Below are positions 1 to 11,072 of a stretch of 64,000 nucleotides of DNA, piece by piece. The notes beneath the pieces were generated by a model. That model was not told where the DNA came from. It did not search any database and was given only the letters and a program-made list of their open reading frames with translations. The position numbers and the translations under genes are program-made. Where the stretch lies: assembly GCF_051622035.1 (NCBI RefSeq), contig NC_135360.1, forward strand, positions 7,492,001 to 7,556,000. Reading direction: 5' to 3'. Source of the DNA: Arctopsyche grandis. Its lineage: Eukaryota; Arthropoda; Insecta; Trichoptera; Hydropsychidae. The stretch's first letter is position 1. Each line of letters begins with the position of its first letter.

Positions 1-567
1 TCATTTCTAATTATTCAATTATGATATTGCGTAGTTACAGAAAACTGGAACCGGACTTGATATAAAATATTCTCCGAAAATTTTCCTATCATATTTAAGT
101 TGTATGTATGAATAAATATTTATAAAAAAAATCAAACCAGGAAAGTATATATTTATAAAAATCGATATTTAAATAATCAACTATTGCATAATACAGAATA
201 AATTTCATTGGAATTTTCACACTCAGTAAAATAACTGGTTAATAGTTCACCATAAAAAAAAACCAGTTTGAGATGACTCAAGAATATATCTATTAAATTG
301 ACCCATATATAACAATACAAATTATCTTTTCAAGACTACGAACTTCTAAATCATTCATAACAATTAACAAAGCAAGATAAATTACAGCGAAAATAATCAA
401 CCGTATATATGTAAGTCAATCACATCAAGGAAAAACTCAATCCATATGTGTGTGTCTGTATTGAAAATTCCAATCAGAATCATAGTGTGCGCATCAGAGC
501 ATTGAAACGGTGCGCTTTGTAAGCATTGAAGGTAAACAATGTATGAATGTATGAATGGAATACTGAC
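1..567 (-). other. intron 1 of STUB1 (partial), AT-rich
   Basis: Sequence downstream, on the minus strand, of the STUB1 first coding exon. It opens with a GTCAGT donor directly after the exon (minus strand, position 567 downward). No second TPR exon, RNA gene or recognisable repeat is visible; the rest of the gene is presumably beyond position 1. Confidence 0.6.
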
Positions 568-687
568 GATGGCCTTGGTGTAGCAGTTGACCGCATCCTC
601 GTATTTCCTGAGCGTGAAGAGTCGGTTGCCTTGGTCTTTGAGCTCCTTGTCCGTCAGGTTGACAGTCGAATAGGTCTGTTTGCTCAT
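568..687 (-). CDS. STUB1: STUB1/CHIP E3 ubiquitin ligase, first coding exon
   Basis: A 40-codon exon starts with ATG at 687 and reads MSKQTYSTVNLTDKELKDQG, then NRLFTLRKYEDAVNCYTKAI. This matches the N-terminus of CHIP proteins: a short Tyr/Ser/Thr leader and the first TPR helix pair with the GNRLF..RKYEDAVNCYTKAI signature. CHIP binds the C-terminal EEVD tails of Hsp70 and Hsp90 through its TPR domain and ubiquitinates their clients through a C-terminal U-box, in the cytosol. The exon ends in phase 0 after KAI; the donor is GTCAGT, slightly off consensus. The family continues with I-K-N-P, so translation past 568 is intron. The remaining TPRs, coiled coil and U-box are outside the window. 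The gene runs divergently from SHMT, 6 kb away. The start is chosen because it is the only ATG near the conserved leader. Confidence 0.85.
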
Positions 688-892
688 GGCGACGCCCCCG
701 CAGCGAGCCTACGCCCCCTCAGATGCACCAGCAACTGTCAAATCGTTAAGTACAGAGACCAGCAACACCGCAATACTACGCTCGTCCCCCCCTCCACACC
801 TACACTACAGTGCACTTACGAACGCGCCCTACAGACGTGTGGATGTGTTCGCGAACACACCTTTGTATGTTGCTAAATCAAAATAAATCAAT

Positions 893-1048
893 TGACGGGC
901 TGAAAACCAGACTGGTACAAGTGACATTTAAGAAAAAACCTGGTTTAAGTGCTAAAATAATAGCATTTCATATATGCTATTATTTTAGCACTTAAACCAG
1001 ATTTTCTTTAAAAATGTCACTTCTACCAGTCTGGTTTTCAGCCCGTCA
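893..1048. mobile_element. palindromic MITE, family 1 copy A (156 bp)
   Basis: A near-perfect palindrome. Both ends carry TGACGGGCTGAAAACCAGAC, and the arms continue through GGTTTAAGTGCTAAAATAATAG to a short central loop. A second copy of exactly the same length lies at 35206-35361. No coding capacity. Flanking bases suggest at most a 2-bp target duplication (AT/AT). Confidence 0.85.
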
Positions 1049-1093
1049 ATTCGTCTTCATAATTAAACTATTTCTTGGTGAAAAAGTCATTGA

Positions 1094-1221
1094 GGCCGTA
1101 GACACCCACAATATTACTTACAATATTTTCCGTAACCAGTTCCCAAATAGCAATCACTGGTAGCAATATGGGAGCTGGATATGGAAAATATTGTAAGTAA
1201 TATTGTTGGTGTCGACGGCCC
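1094..1221. repeat. inverted repeat, MITE-like (about 128 bp)
   Basis: Arms of about 37 bp, beginning GGCCGTAGACACC and ending at the reverse complement GGTGTCGACGGCC, share the AT-rich inner part ATATTACTTACAATATTTTCC. They enclose about 50 bp of unique spacer. No second copy was noticed in the window. Confidence 0.65.
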
Positions 1222-1301
1222 CATTCTGTAACAAATAAAATCACAATCGTAATAAATATCGTGGCAGCACCAAGAGTACTGGCTACTGTAAAGCACTTTG
1301 G

Positions 1302-1690
1302 TGTTATTTTTTTTTTTTTTTATTTTAATACCAGGACGAATTTATACCAGGAAGGCCTGACAGGTGGTTCGGTGATTACTAGTCAAATGTGAACCGGTCA
1401 CAGGACAACCGGTTGCTCTCGATCGGTCACATGTGATCACCCGTCACACTAGAACTGGTCACACCCTAAAATCGGTTAACTAGTTTTCTCGTGACCGATT
1501 TTAGGGTGTGGCCAGTTTTAGTGTGACGGGTGATCACGTGTGACCGATCTAGAGCGACCGGTTGTCCTGTGACTGGTTCACATATGACTAGTAGTCCGTT
1601 TACCTGACGGGTAACCCAATACGCCTCCCTGGCCAAAAACATTGTACATTTTATGTAAATATAAGAATACAAATAAATTAATATCCACAG
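1302..1690 (-). repeat. SINE 3' tail (minus) split by a fold-back element
   Basis: The blocks 1302-1365 and 1605-1690 are two halves of the 3' tail of the tRNA-derived SINE family seen elsewhere (compare 43632-43715). The shared words are CCAGGAAGGCCTGACAGG and ACCCAATACGCC. The fold-back element at 1366-1604 separates them. Confidence 0.5.
1366..1604. mobile_element. long-inverted-repeat fold-back element, family 2 copy A (239 bp)
   Basis: Almost the whole element is two inverted arms: GGTTCGGTGATTACTAGTC at the left, and its diverged complement ending GACTAGTAGTCCGTTTACC at the right. Internal words ACCGGTCACAGGACAACCGG and GATCGGTCACATGTGATCAC are mirrored in the other arm. Near-identical 8-bp flanks, TGACAGGT and TGACGGGT, look like a target-site duplication inside a SINE tail. 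Related sequences end at 2787 and span 41280-41516. Long arms with an 8-9 bp duplication would suit a Mutator- or hAT-like MITE; the superfamily is not settled. Confidence 0.75.
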
Positions 1691-1726
1691 ACGCTAATTG
1701 GACTATTCGTCACGTTCTCGTTATCA

Positions 1727-1885
1727 GTGCCGGTTTTAGGGGGGGGCTGGGTTGAGTGGCACCCGTGGGCGCCGAATAAGTTAGGGCACCGCACGATGCG
1801 CCAAAGGCGCTCTAAAATTTATAATTAGAGCGCTAAAAGCCAAACAACATTTTAGATTAGAGCGCTAAAGGCGAAATTTTTTTCT
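1727..1885. repeat. degenerate repeat with AGAGCGCTAAA motifs
   Basis: Starts AGTGCCGGTTTTAGG followed by a G-run, which resembles a hAT-type end, and contains three spaced copies of TTAGAGCGCTAAA or close variants. No open frame and no second end were found. Confidence 0.3.
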
Positions 1886-2787
1886 AAGAGTGTTCCTATC
1901 CAGCACGACCCGAATCCTGCAAGTACGGACAGTATTCTTTAGTACATTATATATGGACGCGCATGAATGCGTAAATGCGCATGCGCGAATGGAGTATGAT
2001 CACGTCCATATAATGTACCAAAGAATACTATCCGCACTTGCAGGACACCTGCAGGATACGGGTCGTGCTGGATAGGTATGAACAGACCTTTAGTGTGACG
2101 GGTGACGACGTGTGACCGATCTACATGTTGATATAAAATACAGTTGCGATGCAGGCTTACAACCTGTTTCATTGTTTATAATCTCCTTCCATTTCCATCT
2201 ACTAACATCGCGCTTACACACGCACACGGTACGAGAGAGAGGGAGACAGAGAGCAGAGCACAGACGACGAAGACAGGCACCTTGGAGGAAAACCGCACCG
2301 AGCTTTACCACGGCATCAGGTGGCTCTCACATCACGACATCAGGTGGCTCTCAATTGAGAACCCCTGGCGTACATACAGTTAGTATGATGGACTTTTCGG
2401 CTGCCAGATGTTCCGTTATAGAGATTTTAGAGACTTGCGCGAAGTCGCTTTTTGCGAATTGTTTAAAATACTGCAAGCTTACGAATTTGACCATAGATAT
2501 GTCTGTGGGGTTCAGTGATTATTGATCGCAAAGTACTCGTCACAAAGTGATTATACTCCATTCGCGCATGCGCATTTACGCATTCATGCGCGTCCATATA
2601 TAATGTACTAAAGAATACTGTCCGTACTTGCAGGATACGGGTCGTGCTGGATAGGTATGAACAGACCTTAAAACTGGTCGCAAGAAAACTGGTCACACCC
2701 AAAAATTGGTCACGAGAAAACTGGTCACGATCTAGAGCGACCGGTTATCCTGTTACCGGTTCACATATGACTAGTAGTCCGTTTACC
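1870..2787. mobile_element. composite nest of MITE families 2, 3 and 4
   Basis: Position 1890-2085 is a palindromic element with arms TCCTATCCAGCACGACCCG and ATCCTGCAAGTACGGACAG and their complements (family 3). Position 2557-2668 repeats the right arm of family 3, ending GGATAGGTATGAACAGACC. Position 2385-2466 is a fragment of the element at 29867-30072, sharing AGATGTTCCGT..GAGATTTTAG. The block 2690-2787 is the right arm of fold-back family 2. An 18-bp motif (GACATCAGGTGGCTCTCA) occurs twice near 2306-2350. No gene is present. Confidence 0.6.
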
Positions 2788-4515
2788 ATTTCGAAGTATC
2801 AATTTTAATTTCAGTATTTACACCATTCAAAATGTATGAATTGACATATGGCAATACCGTGAGAGGGACGCGTGCGCACAAAGTTTCCTCTCAACGTGCG
2901 TTCCAAGGCGAGTTTACACGTAAGTGTTTTGACACTTTTGGCGCGTTTTAAATTTAAAACTGAGTAAACACAAACAAAACCATTGCTAATCGCCGTTCAA
3001 CTATAGATACTCGGTTTGGTTCAAGATAGATTGAAATTGTCGACCTCAACATTGTTGAATTACCGGAAGTTATGCGCAACGTTACCGCGCATACTGTCAG
3101 CTTTTGAAGTGACAGCTGGGCTGTCAGTACCGTTCGTGGTGCGGTCGTAGTAACATGCGGTCTCTTTCGAGACTGCGCCCCACGTGGGGTCTTCGCCCCT
3201 TCGTCGGGCCCTCGAGCCTCCCTCCACAAACACAGCCAAACAATTCACAACCAATTCATGTGGTATGTCTTTGTAAACCAAATCAAATTCAGCTACAACT
3301 TAACCTTTTTCAGTTCTGAAGTTTTCATATTTTTCAATACAATTTTTTTTTTTGATTTTTATTCGAATTAAATTATAGTAATGTACAAATAAAATAATAT
3401 ACGAAACATATGTTAGTAATATTTTATAATATTAAAATTATTTTTTTTATATAAATATACTATTATGTAAATATATTTAGAAAGTAGTTCATTAAGGTGA
3501 CCTTCAACATTTTGATATCTAATCTACATTTACCTTTAACCTGCCGTAGTAGTATATCTACAAAAGTTCAAACAAGTTTTCTAAAACCAGTATACATTCC
3601 ATTAGTTGTATTAATTAAAATTTCAGTAAATTATGTAAGTGTACGTCTATATTATTTTTAAAACACTATATAAATACATTAAGTATGTGCAAAACAACAT
3701 ATTAACAAAGTATTTGAGTACAGTCTTTTAACCTTTGCCCTATCTGAATATTTTTTAGATAAAATTGCGACCGTATAACATCTTGAAGTGAATTATTATT
3801 ATATATTGGGTTGTTTACTGGTGAATTATAATTACAACATACCGTAATCAAAGTGTTAAGATATATTTGTTGAGAAAACAATGAAAATTTTACAAGCTTA
3901 GTTTTACCCACTGAATTTCTGTGTGTAAAATGGGTTTCAGTGGGTAAAATGAATTTCAGATGGGTTTCAGCGACTGAAACCCATCTTCATAAGTAATATT
4001 TTGACAATAATAACTTTTTTTACAATGTGAAAAGCTAACTTATAAAATTTGATACTAGTAGGCAACACATGTAACAATATTCTGCTGTTTAATGTTATTA
4101 ATGAGTAAAAACTTGCTTTTCTGTTGTACAAGAAAGATTTCTGAAGTTCCATTTGGCCAAACTATATATGTACATATTTAATACAGTACAATTATGTAGA
4201 TATTTAAAACACCACAATTCCGAAACGTTCTCTTCAAAACAATTACAAACATATGGAAAAGTTTAAAATGAAGGTTCTTATAATCGTTACTCATAATTAA
4301 TATATACTGGTACAGTAATCACTAGTCATCGGACGGTCGTTAAGGCAATTTGCTTTTGAGGCACTATGGCTATTGTTAACTTCACAGATATGTATATTCA
4401 GAAACTTATTAAAATTAATATCAATTATTATGAAAATTTAACCAATTGCTAACTAGTGTTGGGCCCGTTGATACTTCAACGTGTGGTTTTACTGTTTTTT
4501 TGGGAAAGGTTGCAT
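2788..4515. other. intergenic, no gene recognised
   Basis: Mostly AT-rich. A GC-richer patch at 3060-3250 gives only short overlapping frames on the minus strand with no recognisable domain. At 3912-3985 the phrase ATGGGTTTCAG recurs several times. No RNA gene or transposon end was recognised. Confidence 0.4.
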
Positions 4516-4851
4516 AGCCAGCAGCATATATCAGTGGTTAGCGTGTAATGCTTTCTATTTTGCAGTCAGGGGTTCAATTCTTGGCTGTGCTGCTGGCCAG
4601 ATCTTGGCTATGTGACTCCAAGATCGATCGTTTCCTATCAGAATTTGCCAATTTATCTGATCTCCTATTTATCGCAAAATTCGAGTTTACAGCATCTCGA
4701 ATTAGCTGATTTATAAAATGCAAATTTTTCAATTGATGTATCTATGACCTTGAATAGTACTTACAATGCTTATGTATGTATAATGTTTGACCATAGATGT
4801 CGTGTAAAATAAAACGGGTGTATACCTTTATAAATAAATAAAATAAAAAAA
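4516..4851 (+). mobile_element. tRNA-derived SINE, copy 1
   Basis: The head reads AGCCAGCAGCATATATCAGTGG and contains a B-box-like GGGGTTCAATTCT, as expected of an internal pol III promoter. It is followed by the family core GACTCCAAGATCGATCGTTT and ATCAGAATTTGCCAATTT, and by an A-rich AATAAATAAAATAAAAAA tail. The tRNA part lacks a foldable cloverleaf, so it is not a functional tRNA. Confidence 0.75.
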
Positions 4852-4904
4852 TAGCCGATAGACCCAGTTTTATATTTTCCCAAGATACCGTTATCGGGTT
4901 GACC

Positions 4905-5212
4905 CTAAGCGACATCTATGGTATTAAACTTGTATATATATGAATTTTGAAATCATATTCTAATAGTGGCGATATTGTGGGTGGGATGGTTTTTGTCAAT
5001 TTAATGAGTAGCCATTTCAACAATGAAATTAAATAAATTGCAAACTCTAATAGGAAGCGATTGACTTGGAGTCACAAATATGCAAGTCTGACCAGTAACA
5101 CTACAGACGATACTCGGAATAAATTATTTTCAATTGAGGTCGACCCACGGGATCAAACCTGGCAACCTCTTGGTGGTTAGCATTAACGCAACCACCAAGC
5201 TATGCTGCTGCT
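4905..5212 (-). mobile_element. tRNA-derived SINE, copy 2
   Basis: Minus-strand copy. The head contains GTGGTTGCGTTAATGCTAACC and GGTTTGATCCCG (B box), then TGTGACTCCAAGTCAATCG and CATTGTTGAAATGG. The tail word CCATAGATGTC is shared with copy 1. Copies 1 and 2 lie almost tail to tail. Confidence 0.7.
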
Positions 5213-5609
5213 TTTGGGAAGGAATATAAACCCGAGGCTATTATCGCTAGCGGTTTCAACATACACAACCCTTGCGGTCAATTCGCATCACCCTCTCTCT
5301 CCACACCCCGGGCTGCCCCTCATTCCATCCCCAAGCCCTCGCCCAGCTGTCCGCTGGTCTCCTGCATTCTCACTCGGCAGTTCACATACAAATGAGCTTG
5401 TATCTATATATATCCTTTCGTGTATGCATGTTCTTGTCAATGTTCATGGTGCGGTCTCCTACATTCTTATGAACTTCCGATAATTGTAATATTTATTTTT
5501 TGAAATCTCTAGTCAAATCAAATCTTCTCACATGTAGTGCATACTATGTATGTACGTGCGACAAGCACACAAAAATAGCTATTTGTCCATTTATGTACAT
5601 ATCCCTTCC

Positions 5610-5612
<3 letters not shown>

Positions 5613-5693
<81 letters not shown>
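5613..5693. repeat. (TA)n microsatellite, about 80 bp
   Basis: About forty uninterrupted TA dinucleotides. Frames through it give artificial Tyr-Ile runs and are not genes. Confidence 0.95.
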
Positions 5694-5695
<2 letters not shown>

Positions 5696-5837
5696 CTAAT
5701 GGTGCTACACGGCTTCGCTCGGTAAATGGAAATGCAGTCTACTAGTGAGAATACCGTCGAACTATGAAAAAGTCTTCATTTGTTTTTTTATTAAATTTAT
5801 TTGAATCTAAAAAAAAGTAATATTGTTTAACGACCGA

Positions 5838-5900
5838 CCAATCACAAACGTCTTTGACCAATCGAGCCAATCAAAAACGACTTTGACGACAGCCAATCAG
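5838..5900. promoter_or_regulatory. cluster of four CCAATC motifs
   Basis: CCAATC occurs at 5838, 5858, 5867 and 5893 within 61 bp, embedded in a short degenerate tandem unit of the type CCAATCAAAAACG.CTTTGAC. CCAAT boxes are bound by NF-Y in animals. The cluster lies about 780 bp upstream of the SHMT start codon; a promoter role is inference, and it may be only a tandem repeat. Confidence 0.3.
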
Positions 5901-6679
5901 AAACGAATTAGAAGATAAAATGTTAAGCTTAAAGATAAATTAATGTAATTGAAAATGTAAGGGCCATAAAAACAGTTTTTCATTCATGAATAAAATGTTA
6001 TTTTAGATTTACGATGCTTTCTTGTAAGTAACGATATATTCTTGTTATAAAATATGACCATGTTAATTAGCAGATGAACCTATTGTTTTCTGAGCTGAAA
6101 TTATTTTTTTTTTTAACCATGGCAACTATAAAAAAATTCACTTTGGTGATGTCTTGTACATATGTAGACAGAAATGTATGCATTTTAGCTATTTAGTATG
6201 AATTTGATTTGAAAATATGTGTAAAATATTGAACCAGAGGTCAAATCAACACATCTAGTGTGTTTTTTCACTAGAACTTGTTGGCATACGAAGACGTTGT
6301 GACCTTTAAATATTATCTATAACTTATATGCTTTATAAAATAATATTTTTATCGTTGAAATTCGAACATAACAGCAGAATAAAAAAAAACACATAACGAT
6401 AGTACACATACAAGTCTACAATTAATATGCATTCATTGCATCACTCCGATCCAATCTATGTAAACATTTTCGTACGAGGCAGAACACCCCACCATTGTTC
6501 CGATACGATCATATCAATTTAACACACATAGTCTTCCTTCTACCGTTGGAACGCCTGTACGTCCATTAAAATAAACTCTCGCACCTATTGAGATTCCAAT
6601 ACATTATTTATTTGAATACTTTCAGCCGTTTCCGAAGAGTTCGTTCGTCAATAGAATCTCCGCACGCACTTTATTCACG

Positions 6680-7043
6680 ATGAGCTCGGACAAAAGTAAC
6701 CCTATGAATGCCGACTTGTGGGATTGCGATCCGGAATTGTTCGACCTTATAAGATGTGAAAAGAAACGGCAGGAAACCGGACTGGAGATGATTGCATCTG
6801 AGAACTTTACGTCGCTGGCTGTCCTGCAATGCCTCAGTTCTTGTTTGCACAATAAATATTCCGAAGGACTACCTGGACAACGGTATTTATTTCATAATTC
6901 TGTTATGAGATTAATCTTTTTAGTTACGTCTCATTTGACGAAATGTGAGGATGTGATAAATCATTCTGTTATTTTTGACTGACACTTGTATTAGTTAATT
7001 GGTAAATAAGATAACCCGCTGACTTGTTGAATAACATGTTGAT

Positions 7044-7128
<85 letters not shown>

Positions 7129-10100
7129 ATAAGATCAGTCTGTAACTATAAAATAATTTTTGGTTGAAACTTTTTCAGATATTATGGAGGAAATGAGTAT
7201 ATTGATGAAATTGAACTGCTTTGCCAGAAACGTTGCTTGGAAGCGTACCGTTTAAATCCTGCAGAATGGGGTGTGAATGTTCAACCGTATTCAGGTATAT
7301 ACATTATTATTATGTATTGTATTAGCCAGCAGTTTGGCTTAATGGTAGCATATATATTTAGCACCACTGCGATCGATGGTTCGACTCGTCAAACTGCTGG
7401 TTAGATTTGGGGGTTTTGTGACTCCAAATCGATCGTTTCTCTATCAGAGTTTGCCAATTTTATCTGATCATTGTTGAAACGGTTCCTGAAAATTGGTAAT
7501 AGATCATTTCCTGTTGTCACAAAAATCTGTGTGTATAGTTTGTAGAAATTATGCACAGAAATCTGAAATCTATAGATGTCTTTATAATTTCGTGTTTATT
7601 ATGTGTATAAAAATTGTAATAATAATTGTGCACAAAATCTAAAAATAATCCATAGATGTCTCTATGGTTATTATTTCTGTACTTGATTAATTATTGTATT
7701 ATATGTTTGTTGAACGTACTGTATACGTTGTCTGACCGTTCTCGTACACTCGTCGCATTGGAGCGATCTGTAATGACGAGTGTACATTGATTGTAATAAA
7801 AATAAAATACATATATCATCATCATCTAAAGCCACTCATCATCCATTGCTCTCCCAACACGCTTCCATTCGTCTCTGTCACCTCACCCTATACATTTTCC
7901 AAATTTCGTCTACCCATCTTCCTTGTGACCATCTTTTTAGCCTTTTATATTCTCTCAGGTACTATTCTAGGCATAGATTTGTAGAATAATATATAATAGA
8001 TGGGGCCTGACGTCCGAAAAATTGTCTCCCTTTTGAAGAGTGCACTCTTTCAATAGCAGGTAGCTGGCTTCAAGTCAATTGACATATTTGCCTTCCTTCC
8101 TTTTTTTTCATTACTTCCCTTGCAGCTCCATGTTGGGTCTGCTTTCTCCAGGCAAATTTTTTTGCAATACCTCATCTATATTATTCTATATCTATGATTC
8201 TGGTACTTCTTTTGTCCATTCTTCTGGCTACATGCCCATTGCCATTTCAATCTCTTCACTCTCTCCACTATATCCACTACCTTTGTCATACTTCTCACCC
8301 ACGTATTCTGTTTCCTATCCCTGCTCGTTATGCTGAGCATACGGCATTCATTACTTCATCATTTTAAAATCTTTTAAATTAAATGGTTTAAATTTAAAAC
8401 AAATGGTTTGGCTATGTGCTACTGCTCGATGTAACAGTTATCAACTAAGGTATTTGATATTCTTCCTCATTTGCCCAATGAGCGTCATTTCTATCATCTG
8501 GGATTCGGTGGACGATCTAACTCCACTCCTCCCGGTTCTGTGCCAAGTTGAAAGCAGCGTTAAGGGTAGATCCTGTCAGTTCTTTAATTACGGGAGATCG
8601 TCCTCTTGCTCGCCTTCCCTTTAGTGTTCCGGTGACTGCCAGCTTCTCTACACTCTTACAATTATCCCAGGCAATATGGCCATAGTAGGAAAGAATCCTT
8701 TTTCTACATATTGTGGAGAGTCTCTCTGAAATTGCCAGCTCTATAAGGATGGAGATGTTCGTGCGACTATCGGTCCATGGAATGTGCAGCATCCGCCTCC
8801 AGCACCACATTTCGAAGGCATCTAGCATGTCCCTTTCTCTTTTTTCAGCGACAATATTCTTGACTCCATACAATGCAATGAGGATCATCAAAGATTGCAC
8901 CAGACGGATTTTCATTTTTCTCATTATAGAACGATTTTTCCATATCTTTGTCACACTGCTCATCGCCGCTTTCGCTATGTCTATTCTTCTGCAGGTTTCT
9001 GATTAGCATCTTCCTTTATCATATGTCCCTTTATCTAATTTTCAGCATCCATGTTTCGACTCCATACAATGCAATGAAGATTATGTTGAAATGCATATTA
9101 TACTTTTCGACAAATATATTATACTGAAAAATTTACTCGTAATAACAAATAACAATACGCAAGAAAGGTTGTTATCTATTTCCGAAACAACAACTTGTTA
9201 TTTATTATCGAAATCTTTAAACATGATCTTATGTAAATATAGTTGTAGGAAACGTAAAATACAAAGCATTATTTAATTTTTAGGATCTCCGGCCAACTTC
9301 GCCGTGTATACAGCAATTGTTGAACCCCATGGAAGAATCATGGGATTGGATCTACCGGACGGTGGTCATTTGACTCACGGATTCATGACTCAAACCAAAA
9401 AAATATCTGCCACTTCGATTTTCTTCGAGAGTATGCCTTACAAGGTATATATTTAGTTTATTAAATTAACAATTAACTATTTATTTATATATGGCCGATA
9501 TGTATAATATGTATTTAACAGGTGCACCCAGAAACCGGTCGGATCGACTATGATAAATTGGCCGAGACAGCGAAACTGTTCAAACCGAAGCTCATAATTG
9601 CCGGCACAAGTTGTTACTCTCGTTGTCTCGATTATAAAAGATTTAAGGAAATCGCTGACCAAAATAATGCGTATTTGATGTCAGATATGGCTCACATTTC
9701 TGGACTCGTTGCTGCCGGTATGGTTTTTTTTTTACATTTTCGAATATTGTATACAATTTTTTCAATAATTGTATTCCATACATTTTACATTTTCTTTGTC
9801 TATTTCACTTTCTTCTTATTCACAACTTAGTCTCAACGTATTTATTAGATTCTCACAGACTATATCTTATATCTTCTACTTTTAGATCATTTGTGCTTCT
9901 AACCCTTTCACCTACCTATACTATAATCGAATGTCCTATTAGTTTCAAATTCAATGTGTCCAAATTTTAGTTTTTAATTCATATTAATATTTTTCAGGTG
10001 TTATTCCCAGTCCATTCGAATACAGCGACATTGTTACTACTACCACCCATAAAACACTGCGAGGACCGAGAGCTGGTGTGATTTTCTTCCGTAAAGGAGT

Positions 10101-11072
10101 TCGCAATGTTAAAGCCAATGGACAAACTGTATAATCTTGAATTTTGATTTAATTTCTTAATATTAGAACCTTTCATCAAATTTTAATATGTTATGCTTAA
10201 TTTTAGACTATGTACGACCTGGAGTCAAAAATCAACCAAGCCGTGTTTCCGGGTTTGCAAGGTGGACCGCACAATAATACAATTGCCGGCATTGCATTAG
10301 CGATGAAGCTAACGACTCTTCCAGGATATGTCGAATACCAAAAACAAGTGTGTATTTAACAATACAATGTACCATAGTATGTAATTGACCAATCATAATA
10401 GCATTAATAGGTACCTTATGTACTTGGAATAGTGCTGTTATAGCAATATATTGTTTAAAATTCAACTATTATATACTGGTCAACTTTTGTAGCCTCTCAA
10501 ATATATAGTTTCATTCATAATATTTACTTTTCTTAGGTTATTGCTAATAGCAAGCGTCTTGCTGAAGGTTTGAAATCTAAAAAATACGACATAGCCACCG
10601 ATGGAACGGATGTACACCTTGTTCTGGTGGACTTGCGCTCCAAATCTATCACCGGCGCTCGTGCTGAGAGGATCTTAGAAGTTGTATCGATTGCTTGTAA
10701 CAAAAACACCGTTCCAGGTGACAAAAGCGCTCTGAATCCGTCCGGAATTAGATTAGGTATAAAATTGTCGAATCTTTCAATGCAATTTCAATGCAGAATG
10801 TATTGATATATGAATCTTTTTTTTTTGCTGCAGGTACTCCCGCTCTTACGACTAGGGGTCTCGTCGAAACCGACATAGATAGAGTTGTTGAATTCATCGA
10901 TAGCGCTTTGAAATTGTCGAGCGATATCGTAAATAGATCTGGACCAAAACTGGTAGACTTTAATAAATATTTGGACAGTGACCCTGACACATTAGCTAAA
11001 GTGAAAGCTTTGAGAACCGAAGTTGTAAATTTCAGTGGGCGATTCCCGATGCCGGGATATAAAGATTTTTAA
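6680..11072 (+). CDS. Shmt: serine hydroxymethyltransferase (cytosolic type), complete
   Basis: PLP enzyme that interconverts serine and glycine while loading a one-carbon unit on tetrahydrofolate. Coding exons: 6680-6882, 7179-7294, 9284-9444, 9522-9717, 9998-10128, 10207-10347, 10537-10756, 10834-11072; the phases fit and give 468 aa, a normal length. Family signatures run in order: [12 protein letters not shown] (residues 35-46), [60 protein letters not shown], and [15 protein letters not shown], where Lys244 is the PLP Schiff-base lysine; near the end [10 protein letters not shown]. There is no mitochondrial presequence: the protein starts [20 protein letters not shown], so it should be cytosolic. 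Three introns are only 77-78 bp. Intron 2 (1989 bp) contains a SINE and LINE remnants, intron 1 a TA repeat. No disruption was seen. Confidence 0.97.
7047..7123. repeat. (AT)n microsatellite in SHMT intron 1
   Basis: About 38 AT dinucleotides, ending about 55 bp before the exon 2 acceptor. Confidence 0.95.
7324..7700 (+). mobile_element. tRNA-derived SINE, copy 3 (SHMT intron 2)
   Basis: Head AGCCAGCAGTTTGGCTTAATGG, B box GATGGTTCGACTC, then GTGACTCCAAATCGATCG, TATCAGAGTTTGCCAATTTT and CATTGTTGAAACGGTTCCTG, all family words. It includes two copies of the tail word CATAGATGTC and sits in sense orientation in the intron. Confidence 0.75.
7812..8342 (-). mobile_element. RTE-type LINE 3' fragment (decayed)
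   Basis: The strand opposite to the gene matches the 3' part of the larger LINE at 58517-60370 (shared CACTTCCA/CTTCCATTCGTCTCTG and CATTGCCATTTCAATCTCTTC blocks). It begins with an ATC run, which is the ATG-type 3' tail of RTE elements. The match is interrupted at about 7985-8200 by unrelated sequence. Not coding. Confidence 0.65.
8343..9070 (-). pseudogene. LINE reverse-transcriptase C-terminal fragment
   Basis: The frame 8963-8517 (minus strand, 148 codons) contains [55 protein letters not shown] and [10 protein letters not shown]. These are typical of the end of the endonuclease/reverse-transcriptase proteins that are often misnamed craniofacial development protein 2-like in insects. The catalytic motifs are missing. 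It lies antisense within SHMT intron 2 and shows no normal start or end, so it is a dead fragment. Confidence 0.75.

Larger units (their letters stand above)
5216..6679. other. upstream region of SHMT with dispersed repeat
   Basis: The part 5216-5480 resembles 52780-53010: both hold CTTGCGGTCAATT followed by a C/T-rich stretch and a TACAAATGAG word, so this is a dispersed repeat. A TA microsatellite follows, then a CCAAT-motif cluster. The SHMT transcription start is presumably in the last few hundred bases, but no TATA box or initiator could be fixed. Confidence 0.45.

Noticed and set aside
2954-3281. Overlapping minus-strand frames rich in Arg/Thr
   Set aside because: Two frames overlap with neither recognisable; no start or splice context supports a gene.
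4516-4600. Possible tRNA gene
   Set aside because: A- and B-box-like words are present, but no cloverleaf forms and the same sequence recurs with a SINE core and tail.
5500-5745. Frame with a long Tyr-Ile run
   Set aside because: Translation of the TA microsatellite.
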